Shown here: piece after piece, positions 1-8,444 of the stretch
Layout of the letters: each line of letters opens with the position of its first letter
Position numbering within the stretch: the stretch's first letter is position 1
Assembly (NCBI RefSeq): GCF_002165775.1
Contig: NZ_NDYP01000001.1
Location: 62,001 to 126,000, forward strand
Direction: 5' to 3'
Source: Campylobacter concisus
GTDB taxonomy: Bacteria; Campylobacterota; Campylobacteria; Campylobacterales; Campylobacteraceae
DNA: 64,000 nt
The notes under the pieces: generated by a model
Database searches by the model: none
What the model was told of the DNA's origin: nothing
Seen by the model: the letters and a program-made list of their open reading frames with translations, nothing else
Made by a program: the position numbers and the translations under genes

Positions 1-2341
1 CTTCTGAACTTGCAAACTCGGCTACTATTTTGTAGCCTTGTTTTTTTGCAAAGCTTACGATGGTTTCTACTAGAACTCTAGCATTTTCGTCAAATGGAAG
101 CTTTTTGATTATCGAGCCATCTATCTTTATGGTGTCTATATCAAGCTCCAAAATTCGGTAATAGTTTGAGTATCCTGAGCCAAAGTCATCAATCGAAATT
201 TTACATCCATAGCCTTTGACGCGTTTTATGAAAGAATTTACCGCAACATAGTCGCTAAGCTCTTCGCTCTCTAGCATTTCAAAGCAAATTTTATTAGGAT
301 CTTTGCACTCGTTTAACTTGCTCTCTATAAGCTCTCTCATGCTAGCATCAGCGATATCGGTAATTGATAAATTTATCGAGAACATATAATCTGGATATCT
401 TTTGGCTAGATCAAACGCAAGACTTATCACCTTTTTGGTTATTTGCGGATATAGTTGCGTTTTCATGGCAATATCTAAAAATTCGCCCGGATAGTGTATC
501 TTGCCATTTTGATCGATTATACGAACCAAAACTTCATAATATTTTGCTTCGGTTTCATTTTCTTCTAAGTTAAAGATGCCTTGTGCTTCTACTATGACTC
601 TATCGTTTTCTAACGCATCTTCGATTAGCTGAACTGCCAGCTGGTTTTTGTGATATTTCATCTCGATAGCGTCATTTTCTAGATAGTAGTAAATATTGCT
701 ACCATTTTCTATTGCGAGCTGATTTGCAAGGACTGATTGCATTAGGCGGTTAGTTTGTGGGGTATCATTTGGCAATGAAACACCAAATACTATCTTTATG
801 CCTGGTAAATTTTCAAATTTTTCATCAATAGCGACATTTATTCTATTTGAGCCAAAATATTCTCTTATATATTCAATATCTCTTACGATATTATCGCCTT
901 CATACCATATATAAAATGCGTCATCTTGAAATCTAAATAGCTTTGCTTTTATCTCAGAAGTATCTATACAAAGCTTTAGTGTATCAGCTACTGCTTTTAG
1001 CATTGCATCGATAATCTTAGTTTGATAAAAGAATCTTAAAATTTTAAAATTTTTAATGCTTAAGCAAATGAGCACTCCATCTTTTTGCGCGTCTAAAATT
1101 TCAGTTAAAGCAAAGTAGTTACCAAAGCCTGTTAGCTTATCGATTGAAGATTGAATTTTTATTTGTTCATTTTTTTGAGTTAGCTCGTTTAGTATCAGTG
1201 TTTCTTTAGTCCTATCAAGCTTTACAGCTATGTAGCCCTCAAATTTATTTTTAAAGAAAAATGGTGAAAATTTTACCTTTTCATATAAAAAATCACCGCT
1301 TTTTGTTCTACTTATAAGCTCATCGCTCTCCCAAGGTAGAGATTTTTGCACAGCCTCTTTTATGGACTCATAAAAGCTTTGTGGATGCATATATGATTTT
1401 AGTATTCTAGGATTTTTACCGATTACATCCTTTAGTTTGTAGCCAGTTTTTTCTTCAAAGGTTTTATTTACATATGAAATTCTATTGTCTTTGTCGCAAT
1501 AGACAATAGAGCTATGATCGTTTTCAATTGTAGAACTTAGGAGTTTTATCTGTCTTAAGCGTCCTGAGGCTATTTTAATTTGAAAGAGGCCAAATGTACA
1601 AAATATTATAAATGTAAGTAAGCAGATTGTCTGAGCCATTTTTGTGTTATCCACCGCATCAGAGTGAAATTCTAGGATTTTGTTTCTAAAATTTTCTATT
1701 AGATTATCAAGATGTAGCTCTTTTGCACTATTTGAGATTGTATGTAAAGTTTTTGTAGCTTGAGTCACATAAAGTATCTTGTCTAATACGCTTTGAGCTT
1801 TTTGGTTATCTTTATACTCGTTTTTATATATTTTTATTTGCTTTGAAATTTCATCTATTACTTCAGGACTAAGCATCAAAGCACCTTTTATCGCATAAAA
1901 TATAGGCTTAAGCTTATTTGGAAGTGCGAGATTTTGTATCTCATATTGACTTATTTGGATATAAGAATCTATAGATGAGTTTACATAAGCTGATCTTTGT
2001 AAAAAAAATACTTTTTTACTAAATGTATCTTTTATGTTTTGTAGATCTTTTGTTATTTCATTTTGATGAAACAACATCATCTTATCACTAAGCATTGAAA
2101 GGTTGCTCAAATTTGTATCAAAAGAATTTATGTCAGCATTGAGTTTGTCGTAGTTTGAGATATCATAAATATTATTTAAAGAAAAAGTTATCTCATTGTC
2201 TATAAATTTTAGATTTAAAATCCCGTCATCAAATTTATGAGCCGTATCAATGGCTATATTTGCTTTATATATAAAAAATGAGCTAATAAAAAATATAGCC
2301 GCTAAAAGACTAAGTATGGTTTTTGTTCGTTTAGTACTCAT
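1..2341 (-). CDS. Membrane sensor with PAS, degenerate GGDEF and EAL domains (3' end outside window)
   Basis: Read by translating the minus strand from the ATG at 2341; about 780 codons are present and the C-terminus lies beyond the window edge. A membrane segment at residues 8-29 and a second near 235-257 enclose a roughly 200-residue helical periplasmic sensor region. A PAS domain follows (about 265-375), then a GGDEF-like domain whose signature is replaced by FQDDAF near residue 472, so cyclase activity is unlikely. The EAL domain looks catalytic: EVL in place of EAL (about 602), NLS, FEMLE, DDFGSGYSN, IKIDG and VAEF are all present. The likely role is c-di-GMP hydrolysis controlled by a periplasmic signal. 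The start overlaps the end of the upstream diheme peroxidase gene by 11 nt, so the two are probably co-transcribed and translationally coupled. Domain names are inferred from motifs; the signal is unknown. Confidence 0.87.
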   Translation of the reverse strand, partial: MSTKRTKTILSLLAAIFFISSFFIYKANIAIDTAHKFDDGILNLKFIDNEITFSLNNIYDISNYDKLNADINSFDTNLSNLSMLSDKMMLFHQNEITKDLQNIKDTFSKKVFFLQRSAYVNSSIDSYIQISQYEIQNLALPNKLKPIFYAIKGALMLSPEVIDEISKQIKIYKNEYKDNQKAQSVLDKILYVTQATKTLHTISNSAKELHLDNLIENFRNKILEFHSDAVDNTKMAQTICLLTFIIFCTFGLFQIKIASGRLRQIKLLSSTIENDHSSIVYCDKDNRISYVNKTFEEKTGYKLKDVIGKNPRILKSYMHPQSFYESIKEAVQKSLPWESDELISRTKSGDFLYEKVKFSPFFFKNKFEGYIAVKLDRTKETLILNELTQKNEQIKIQSSIDKLTGFGNYFALTEILDAQKDGVLICLSIKNFKILRFFYQTKIIDAMLKAVADTLKLCIDTSEIKAKLFRFQDDAFYIWYEGDNIVRDIEYIREYFGSNRINVAIDEKFENLPGIKIVFGVSLPNDTPQTNRLMQSVLANQLAIENGSNIYYYLENDAIEMKYHKNQLAVQLIEDALENDRVIVEAQGIFNLEENETEAKYYEVLVRIIDQNGKIHYPGEFLDIAMKTQLYPQITKKVISLAFDLAKRYPDYMFSINLSITDIADASMRELIESKLNECKDPNKICFEMLESEELSDYVAVNSFIKRVKGYGCKISIDDFGSGYSNYYRILELDIDTIKIDGSIIKKLPFDENARVLVETIVSFAKKQGYKIVAEFASSE

Positions 2342-3203
2342 TTAATATCCTAGGCTTTTTACCATTTAGTGTCAAAAAAAATGAGTATAAAGCATCAATT
2401 TCATCTTTGCTAAGCTCATATCCTAGCTGGTAGTTACCAATAAAGCTTATAGCCTCTTTTAGATCATTTATCTCTCCATGGGATAAATATGGGGCAGTTT
2501 TTGTAACATTTCTTAGTGATGGCACTCTTCTTAATCTTTTGTTTGTATCTAAGGCAGAAATTCTTTCTCGGCCAATATCTTGTGTCAAATTTCCTCCCAA
2601 ATTTCTACCATTGTGACAAGCGGCACAGCCTATATTATTAAATATCTCAAATCCTTTCTTTGCACTATCATCTATGGCATTGCTATCACCTGATATAAAA
2701 CGATCAAATGGCGAATCAACACTCAAGACAGCCTTTTCAAACTCAGCTATTGCATCTGCAATATTATCAAAATTAATGCCGTCATTATAAATTTTTTTAA
2801 ATAAAATTTTGTACTCAGAGATATTATTTACAGAATCCACTATCTTGTCGTTATCTGAGTTTAGTTCTATTCTAGAGGTTATGGACTCTTTTACTTGATC
2901 TTTTAAATTGCTAATCTTTGCATCGCTATAAAATAGATAGTTTGCTGCAGCATTTAATATGGTTGGAGGATTTAAAGTGCCTTTTTCCATGCTATCTTGG
3001 TTGCTTCCGCTTAAATTCCAGTACAAGTTGTGACAAGTTTGGCAAGAGTAGTTTTCATTTGGGCTTAGTCTTTTGTCAAAAAAGAGTTTTTTGCCAAGCA
3101 GAGCCTTTTCTTCATTATATTTTACTACCGTGAGAGGTTTGTAGGATTCATATTTGCAAAATGAAATCGTGATGATAAATAGACAAAGTATAACGCCCTT
3201 CAT
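2331..3203 (-). CDS. Diheme cytochrome c peroxidase / MauG-family protein
   Basis: 290-residue exported protein with two c-type heme sites: CQTCH at residues 54-58 and CAACH at 193-197. Conserved surroundings of the bacterial CCP/MauG family are visible, including LFFDKRLSPN before the first heme and VPSLRNV and APYLSHG near the end. The N-terminus has a short hydrophobic leader ending in SFC, a possible but non-canonical lipobox. The family reduces hydrogen peroxide in the periplasm using cytochrome c electrons, or oxidises a protein substrate in the MauG branch; which applies here cannot be seen. It is slightly shorter than typical CcpA. It is first in a two-gene unit whose second gene is a membrane EAL sensor, which suggests a link between peroxide or redox state and c-di-GMP, but that link is inference. 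Confidence 0.9.
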   Translation of the reverse strand: MKGVILCLFIITISFCKYESYKPLTVVKYNEEKALLGKKLFFDKRLSPNENYSCQTCHNLYWNLSGSNQDSMEKGTLNPPTILNAAANYLFYSDAKISNLKDQVKESITSRIELNSDNDKIVDSVNNISEYKILFKKIYNDGINFDNIADAIAEFEKAVLSVDSPFDRFISGDSNAIDDSAKKGFEIFNNIGCAACHNGRNLGGNLTQDIGRERISALDTNKRLRRVPSLRNVTKTAPYLSHGEINDLKEAISFIGNYQLGYELSKDEIDALYSFFLTLNGKKPRILNEY

Positions 3204-3290
3204 AACGCCCCTAATTTTTAATTTTCTTTTTTATATCGGCAAATTTTTAATTTTTTATATAGTAAATTATTTTATTGTTTTTTTGAAATT

Positions 3291-3301
3291 TATGATACAA
3301 T
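3291..3301 (+). promoter_or_regulatory. Probable sigma-70 -10 element of the pilin gene
   Basis: TATGATACAAT lies 44 nt upstream of the pilin ATG, in a T-rich stretch with no clear -35, as is usual for Campylobacter sigma-70 promoters. A strong GGGAGGAG ribosome binding site lies just before the ATG. Assigned by eye only. Confidence 0.5.
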
Positions 3302-3344
3302 TCGCTCGATTTAGAAAATATTTATATTTCAGGGAGGAGAAGTC

Positions 3345-3782
3345 ATGAAAAAAGGCTTTACGATGATTGAGTTGATCTTCGTGATCGTTATATTGGGTAT
3401 ATTAGCTGCGGTTGCTATACCAAAATTAGCTGCAACAAGGGATGATGCAGAGATATCAAAAACTGCTTCAAACATACAAACACTTATTTCGGACTTGGGT
3501 TCTTACTATACTTCACAAGGCGAATTTGCTTCTGGTTCAGATGCTGTTAAGAAGATGTCAAATGTTAAAAATCCAGTAAATGCAAAAAATGATAAGTGCC
3601 TAGAAGTAGGTACAGGAAACAATACTAATGGTGAGATAGGAATAACTATAAAAACAGATGGTCTTTGCGAGCAAGTTTGGAAATTACCTGGCTTAGCAGA
3701 CGTTAAAGCTCTAATCGAAAGTAGCGATAATAAGACAGCTAATACGCTTAAATTTGGTGGCATGGGCATAAAATATAAATAA
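3345..3782 (+). CDS. Type IV pilin / type II secretion pseudopilin-like protein
   Basis: 145-residue protein with a textbook class III prepilin leader: short basic KKG, cleavage after Gly4, then FTMIEL with Glu at mature position 5, and a hydrophobic helix running to AIPKL. A prepilin peptidase (PilD) would cleave and N-methylate it. The C-terminal half carries two cysteines (KCLEVG and GLCEQVW) that could form the disulfide loop common in pilins. Small size and sequence fit a pseudopilin-like subunit of an epsilonproteobacterial DNA-uptake or type II secretion apparatus. No other pilus or secretion gene lies nearby; it has its own promoter, strong RBS and terminator, so it is a monocistronic unit. 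The assembly partners must be encoded elsewhere. Confidence 0.88.
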   Translation: MKKGFTMIELIFVIVILGILAAVAIPKLAATRDDAEISKTASNIQTLISDLGSYYTSQGEFASGSDAVKKMSNVKNPVNAKNDKCLEVGTGNNTNGEIGITIKTDGLCEQVWKLPGLADVKALIESSDNKTANTLKFGGMGIKYK

Positions 3783-3788
3783 AATTTT

Positions 3789-3812
3789 AGCAAGGTATTT
3801 TCCTTGCTTTTT
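3789..3812 (+). terminator. Rho-independent terminator after the pilin gene
   Basis: Seven-base-pair stem AGCAAGG / CCTTGCT with a six-base loop, followed directly by five T residues, starting 6 nt after the stop codon. The 220 nt from here to the MATE gene are AT-rich and show no further gene. Confidence 0.85.
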
Positions 3813-4033
3813 ATGATTTTTGTATTACTAAATTTTTAATATAACAAAGATTGATATAAATACAAATTTTCTTTTACATAAATAATACACATAAGATTAA
3901 AAGCTTTCTAAGAGTTAATACATCACCAAAAGATATCAATCCTAACTTATTACTCATGGGTAATGGCCTTTTATTAAATTTAATTGATTTTATCCTTTAC
4001 AAATTTTAAAGATAAAAAACGTAAAATCAAGCC

Positions 4034-5365
4034 ATGGATTTACTAAAAGACCCGTTAAATAAGCTCATCATTTCGTTTTCGCTTCCAGCTGGCACCGCAA
4101 TGATGTTTAATACTCTTTATAATGTTACCGGCACATTTTTTGCAGCAAAAATTTCTACCCTTGCCGTAGCTGGTATGGCTATGAGCTTTTTGCTTTATCT
4201 AAGTATTGTAGGCATTGGGCTTGGTTTTGGCTCAGCACTAACTGCGCTAATAGGCAATAGTCTTGGAGCAGGAAAAGTAAAAATGGCTAAATTTTATGCA
4301 GCAAATGGAATTATCTTTGTGCTAGTATTTGCTATTTTTATGGGGTTTTGTGGCTATTTTTTAGCACCAAATTTACTCACTTTTTTAGGAGCTGATCATC
4401 ACTATTTAAAAGAGGCACTTGATTACGCGGGTGTTATCTTTCTTGCTGCACCATTTTTCTTGATTATCAAATCTCTAAACGGAGTGCTTGTAGCGCTTGG
4501 AGATACAAAAAGTTACCGCGATTGGCTATTTTATGGCCTTTTTATCAATGCATTTTTTTGCTATTTTTTTGCATTCATTTTGGATCTTGGTGTAAAAGGA
4601 CTTGCTCTAGCAACAGCTAGTGTTCAGCTTTTGGGCATGATCTATCTTTTTGTAAAAGTTAAAAAAGCTAAGATGATCGAGCCAAGAAATTTAAGCTATT
4701 TTGTGCCAAATTTTAGCATTTGGACAAAGATTACAAAGCAAGCTCTACCAGCTTGCTTAAACTATCTATCGATGTCACTTGGCTCACTTGTACTTTTAAA
4801 ATTTATAAGCTACTATGGTGTAAATGCCGTAGCGGGGTACGGTATAGCTTTAAGGATAGAGCAAATTTTGGTATTGCCGACCATTGGTATGGCCGCAGCA
4901 GTTTTAAGTATCGTTTCAAGAAACTATGGCGCTAAAAATTTTAAAAGAGCTAAGCAATGCTATAAAATTTCGCTTCTTTTTTTGCTTATCTATTGTGCAT
5001 TCGCTTGCGTTTTTATTAGATTTTTTGGTGAAGATATGATAAGAATTTTTGATGATACGCCGGCAGTTTTGGAGATAGCAGGGCTTTATCTTGGTATAAA
5101 TTCTCTTGCTTACGTAGCTTATGGCACGATAAATGTCTCAGGCAGCACTCTTCAGGCCGTAAAACGCCCAGTGGCCATCTTTTTGCTAAATGGATTTAGG
5201 CAATTTGTGCTTCAAGGATCACTTTTTTACGTGGTAGTCTTCTATTTTGGTCTTGAGATAAAATTTATATGGCTGGCTCTATTTTTTAGTGTCTATCTCA
5301 CAGCCATTTGTTTCGTCTTTTGGACGCTTTATCAGTTAAGAATGGCTACTGACGTAAGCTTTTAA
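4034..5365 (+). CDS. MATE-family multidrug/cation exporter
   Basis: 443-residue polytopic membrane protein with about twelve hydrophobic segments in two similar halves, opening with DPLNKLIISFSLPAG. The motif series around NTLYNVTGTFFAA, GFGSALTALIGNSLGAG and, in the second half, MAAAVLSIVSRNYGA matches the MATE (NorM/DinF) superfamily, which exports cationic drugs or metabolites in exchange for Na+ or H+. The length is usual for the family. It is transcribed alone and converges with znuB, their 3' ends overlapping by 20 nt, so no terminator fits between them. The substrate cannot be deduced. Confidence 0.9.
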   Translation: MDLLKDPLNKLIISFSLPAGTAMMFNTLYNVTGTFFAAKISTLAVAGMAMSFLLYLSIVGIGLGFGSALTALIGNSLGAGKVKMAKFYAANGIIFVLVFAIFMGFCGYFLAPNLLTFLGADHHYLKEALDYAGVIFLAAPFFLIIKSLNGVLVALGDTKSYRDWLFYGLFINAFFCYFFAFILDLGVKGLALATASVQLLGMIYLFVKVKKAKMIEPRNLSYFVPNFSIWTKITKQALPACLNYLSMSLGSLVLLKFISYYGVNAVAGYGIALRIEQILVLPTIGMAAAVLSIVSRNYGAKNFKRAKQCYKISLLFLLIYCAFACVFIRFFGEDMIRIFDDTPAVLEIAGLYLGINSLAYVAYGTINVSGSTLQAVKRPVAIFLLNGFRQFVLQGSLFYVVVFYFGLEIKFIWLALFFSVYLTAICFVFWTLYQLRMATDVSF

Positions 5366-6152
5366 ATTTAAAACAAAAAGCAAAAAAGCAAAGTGAAGCA
5401 ACTAAGATTATGCTAGCTCCGCCTGTTAGGTTAAAATAGAAGCTAATAAATAGACCACTAAAGCAAAAAATGACTGAAAAGATAGTAGAGATTAGCATCA
5501 TTAGTCCCAGTCTTTTGGCAAAAATTTGTGCTAAATATGGCGGTATAGTAAGAAGAGCGATGACTAAAATCAGCCCCACAACACGGATCGTAGCCACCAC
5601 ACAAAGTGCCATCATACACACTAATAAATAGTGAAAAAATGTTGTATTTACGCCGCGCAGCTTTGCAAATTCTGCATCAAAACTAATAGCTACAAATTGA
5701 CGATAAAAAAGGGCAATGAGCGCCAAAAATAAGATATCTAAAATACTCATAAATGTTATATCTTGCCCACTCACTGCTAAGATGGAGCCAAAGAGATAGC
5801 TCATAAGATCGGCATTGTATCCTGGAGTTAGGTCTATAAAGATGATACCAATAGCCATGCCAAATGCCCAAATAGCACCGATAACTGAGTCGATGTTGGT
5901 TTTATCTTTTAACGTGATAGTGGCGATTATAAGGGCTAAAAAGAGTGAGAATATGCTAGCTCCAAGAAGTGGTTCAAGCGAGAAGAAAAAGGCAAGTCCT
6001 ATGCCGCCATATGCTCCGTGTGCGATACCGCCAGCGATAAAAGTCATTTTATTTATAACAACGAGTGAGCCTATGAGCCCACAAATGATACTAACTAAAA
6101 TGCCAGCAATAAAGGCATTTTGCATAAAATTTAACTCTAAAATTTCACTCAT
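5346..6152 (-). CDS. znuB: Zinc ABC transporter permease ZnuB
   Basis: 268-residue inner-membrane protein with about eight hydrophobic helices, of the ABC-3 permease family (ZnuB/MntB). MNKMTFIAGGIAHGAYGG-type sequence near the N-terminus is the family hallmark. It would form the channel of a high-affinity zinc importer with the ATPase encoded just upstream (1-nt gap) and the His-rich binding protein three genes upstream. Last gene of the minus-strand zinc operon. Manganese or iron transporters share the family; the His-rich ZnuA and the neighbouring Zur-type regulator favour zinc. Confidence 0.9.
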   Translation of the reverse strand: MSEILELNFMQNAFIAGILVSIICGLIGSLVVINKMTFIAGGIAHGAYGGIGLAFFFSLEPLLGASIFSLFLALIIATITLKDKTNIDSVIGAIWAFGMAIGIIFIDLTPGYNADLMSYLFGSILAVSGQDITFMSILDILFLALIALFYRQFVAISFDAEFAKLRGVNTTFFHYLLVCMMALCVVATIRVVGLILVIALLTIPPYLAQIFAKRLGLMMLISTIFSVIFCFSGLFISFYFNLTGGASIILVASLCFFAFCFKFKSLRQ

Positions 6153-6153
6153 T

Positions 6154-6939
6154 TTATCTCTTTAGCTTAAAAACATTACTTTTGATTTTGCACTCACATT
6201 CACCAAGTGCGATCTCAACGTCACAAAAATGGCTATGAGATTTTGCTAAATGCTCTATAAATTCTCTTTTTGCAGTATCTTCATGAGTTTTATGAATATG
6301 CAAATTTTTACTCACATAGGCGATTTTTGTAGCATAATTTAGCACGATATTTAGATCATGACTTACTAAAACTACGCCAACACCGCTTGCATTTATATTT
6401 TTTAAAATTTCATAAATTTCAGCCTGGCCCTTTGTGTCGATACTAGCTGTTGGCTCGTCTAAAATGAGAACCTTTGCATTTGCACAAAGTGCTCTTGCGA
6501 TATATACACGCTGTCTTTGGCCACCGCTTAGCTCACCAATTCTAGCGCTTGCAAATTCTTTCATGCCAACTTTCTCAAGGGCAGCAAGAGCCATTTGTTT
6601 CTCATTTTGTGAGTAAAAACCAAAAATTTTTTTATCGATTAGCCCCATTAAAACTACTTCTAAAACCATCATTGGAAAGCTTTGATTTGAGAGAAAATTT
6701 TGAGGCACATAGCCTATAAATTTACTGACTTCGCTTGGCTCTTTTCCAAAGAGTTTTATCTCACCGCTTTGAGGCTTAAGCAGCCCTAAGATAAGCTTTA
6801 AAAGTGTGCTTTTGCCACCACCATTTGGACCGATGATAGCTAAAAACTCATCGCTACTATAATCTAAATTGATACCTTCTAAAACCACTTGCTTATCGTA
6901 GCTAAAGTTTAAATTTCTAATTTTTATAATTTCTTTCAA
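6154..6939 (-). CDS. znuC: Zinc ABC transporter ATPase ZnuC (TTG start)
   Basis: ABC ATPase of 261 residues from the chosen start: Walker A GPNGGGKST (37-45), Q-loop region GYVPQNF, signature LSGGQ (137-141) and Walker B LILDEP (158-163). I place the start at the TTG at 6939, where TTGA overlaps the stop of the upstream permease gene by 4 nt and KEIIKIRNLNFSY begins as usual for the family. The longer reading from 6990 would lie inside the upstream gene and add an aromatic-rich tail that does not look like ABC sequence. Energises zinc import with ZnuB and ZnuA. A short AAGAG precedes the TTG. Confidence 0.9.
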   Translation of the reverse strand: MKEIIKIRNLNFSYDKQVVLEGINLDYSSDEFLAIIGPNGGGKSTLLKLILGLLKPQSGEIKLFGKEPSEVSKFIGYVPQNFLSNQSFPMMVLEVVLMGLIDKKIFGFYSQNEKQMALAALEKVGMKEFASARIGELSGGQRQRVYIARALCANAKVLILDEPTASIDTKGQAEIYEILKNINASGVGVVLVSHDLNIVLNYATKIAYVSKNLHIHKTHEDTAKREFIEHLAKSHSHFCDVEIALGECECKIKSNVFKLKR

Positions 6940-8441
6940 AATAGACTCTTTTGCGTAAATGTAGTAGTAAAAATAAAAAGTCCAAGCCAAAGCATAACGC
7001 TAAGAGCCATAAATTCGGCATAGATTTTAAACTTTTTTAACTTAATGTTTGTGCTCTCATTTATCTTGGCTCCAAAAACAGCCGCTAAAAATATCACTGT
7101 GCTCATGCCAAGCGCCATAAATAGGCCGCTTACAACGCCTGCAAAGTAGCTGCCTAGCTCATTTGCTAGCACAAAGACAAGTATCGTGCCAGGACAAGGA
7201 ATAAGTGCCGCAGCAGCTGCAACCAGCCATTCTTCTTTGTTTTTTGGTTTTTTTGTAGTACAGATATTACAGCCACAGTCGCTAGTAAATTTTGTATTTT
7301 TACTCAAATTTTGGCTTAAACTTGAGCTAAAAATATAAAATTTACTTAACTCTTTTTTGCTTGAAAGATAAATTTTGACCTTTTTATAAAGCATAAAAAT
7401 CGCTACAAAAAAGATAATAACGCCAGAAAATGCTGTCGTAACACTTGCTGTATCTTTTGTCAGATCACTACTGATCTCACGTAATATCATAAAACTAGCA
7501 AGCACAAAAATAAACGCACCCACAACATGTAAAAATCCGATCTTTAAAGAGAAGAAAAAGGCTTTGGCGTAGCTTCCACCAGTTGCGGCAAAATAGGAGC
7601 TTGTAAGCACCTTACCATGTCCCGCAGATGCAGCATGCAAAAAGCCATAACCAAATGATATGAGCGCTAAAAATAGCAGAGTCAGCGGACTTTTTTGATC
7701 AAAATTTCTTAGGATTTGCTTTAATCTATCAAGCATATTTAGACTTGTTTTTGAAACAAGATCAAACTTAGCCTCATCGATTTTATCGATCTGGCTTAAA
7801 TTTTCATCTTCAAAATTTACTGAGTTTGGCTCTTTTAGAAGCTCTTTTAATGCAGGTTTTTCGTTATGAGCTTTGGCTGCAGCCTTACTTGAAAATGTAA
7901 AAAATATTAAATTTACATTTGGATTTGGTATCGTCCAAAACTGATCTGATACCAAAAATGCGTTGTTTTGCGTAAATTTAAAATTAAAATATCCCTCTTT
8001 ATCGTCCATTTCGACAGACACCACAAAGCCATCTTTGATAAGCAAATTTGTCTTAAAACTAACATCAAATTTTAATCTACCCTCATCAAAATAGAGTTTA
8101 TACTTTTTTAAATTTAACTCAAGCTTCGTAGCATTTTCATCTTTGTAAAAGTACTCAATATTCGTTAAATAGTGCCTTGGCACAAGATAATCAAGTAAAT
8201 TTAAGCGGATCTTTTTGATCTCGCTTTCATCTATCTTTTCATCCTGATTTAGGTCAAAATTTTGCCTCATAAGCTCTGAGAAATTTTGTGAAAATGTCCA
8301 TGAAAAAGCAATTGTAGTGATATTGTTTTCGTTTGAGTCAAATTTTACGCTCACGTGAGCGGTCGGGCTATAAAGCGAGCAAAGAGCACACCCGAAGGCA
8401 TTTATAGCAAAGAAGCAAATGACAATCAGGCGTGCTAACAT
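6936..8441 (-). CDS. DUF1007-NicO fusion metal permease
   Basis: 501-residue protein. A signal peptide is followed by a periplasmic DUF1007-like region (about 20-220) containing a perfect EF-hand loop, DLNQDEKIDESE, near residues 63-74. A NicO/RcnA-type membrane domain follows from about 250, with the family motif HAASAGHGK (about 268-276) and six or so helices. Between helices lies a cysteine cluster CGCNIC near 388-393, a possible metal site. NicO proteins move nickel or cobalt. Here the gene sits between znuA (3-nt gap) and znuC (4-nt overlap), so a role in zinc handling, perhaps outer-face capture or efflux balance, is likelier. That reassignment is inferred from context. Confidence 0.85.
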   Translation of the reverse strand: MLARLIVICFFAINAFGCALCSLYSPTAHVSVKFDSNENNITTIAFSWTFSQNFSELMRQNFDLNQDEKIDESEIKKIRLNLLDYLVPRHYLTNIEYFYKDENATKLELNLKKYKLYFDEGRLKFDVSFKTNLLIKDGFVVSVEMDDKEGYFNFKFTQNNAFLVSDQFWTIPNPNVNLIFFTFSSKAAAKAHNEKPALKELLKEPNSVNFEDENLSQIDKIDEAKFDLVSKTSLNMLDRLKQILRNFDQKSPLTLLFLALISFGYGFLHAASAGHGKVLTSSYFAATGGSYAKAFFFSLKIGFLHVVGAFIFVLASFMILREISSDLTKDTASVTTAFSGVIIFFVAIFMLYKKVKIYLSSKKELSKFYIFSSSLSQNLSKNTKFTSDCGCNICTTKKPKNKEEWLVAAAAALIPCPGTILVFVLANELGSYFAGVVSGLFMALGMSTVIFLAAVFGAKINESTNIKLKKFKIYAEFMALSVMLWLGLFIFTTTFTQKSLF

Positions 8442-8444
8442 CTT

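Noticed and set aside
5815-6165. 116-codon plus-strand frame over znuB
   Set aside because: Antisense shadow of a membrane protein gene with clear family motifs on the other strand.
6940-6990. N-terminal extension of ZnuC
   Set aside because: Lies inside the upstream permease gene; the TTG at 6939 gives the normal family start and a TTGA overlap.
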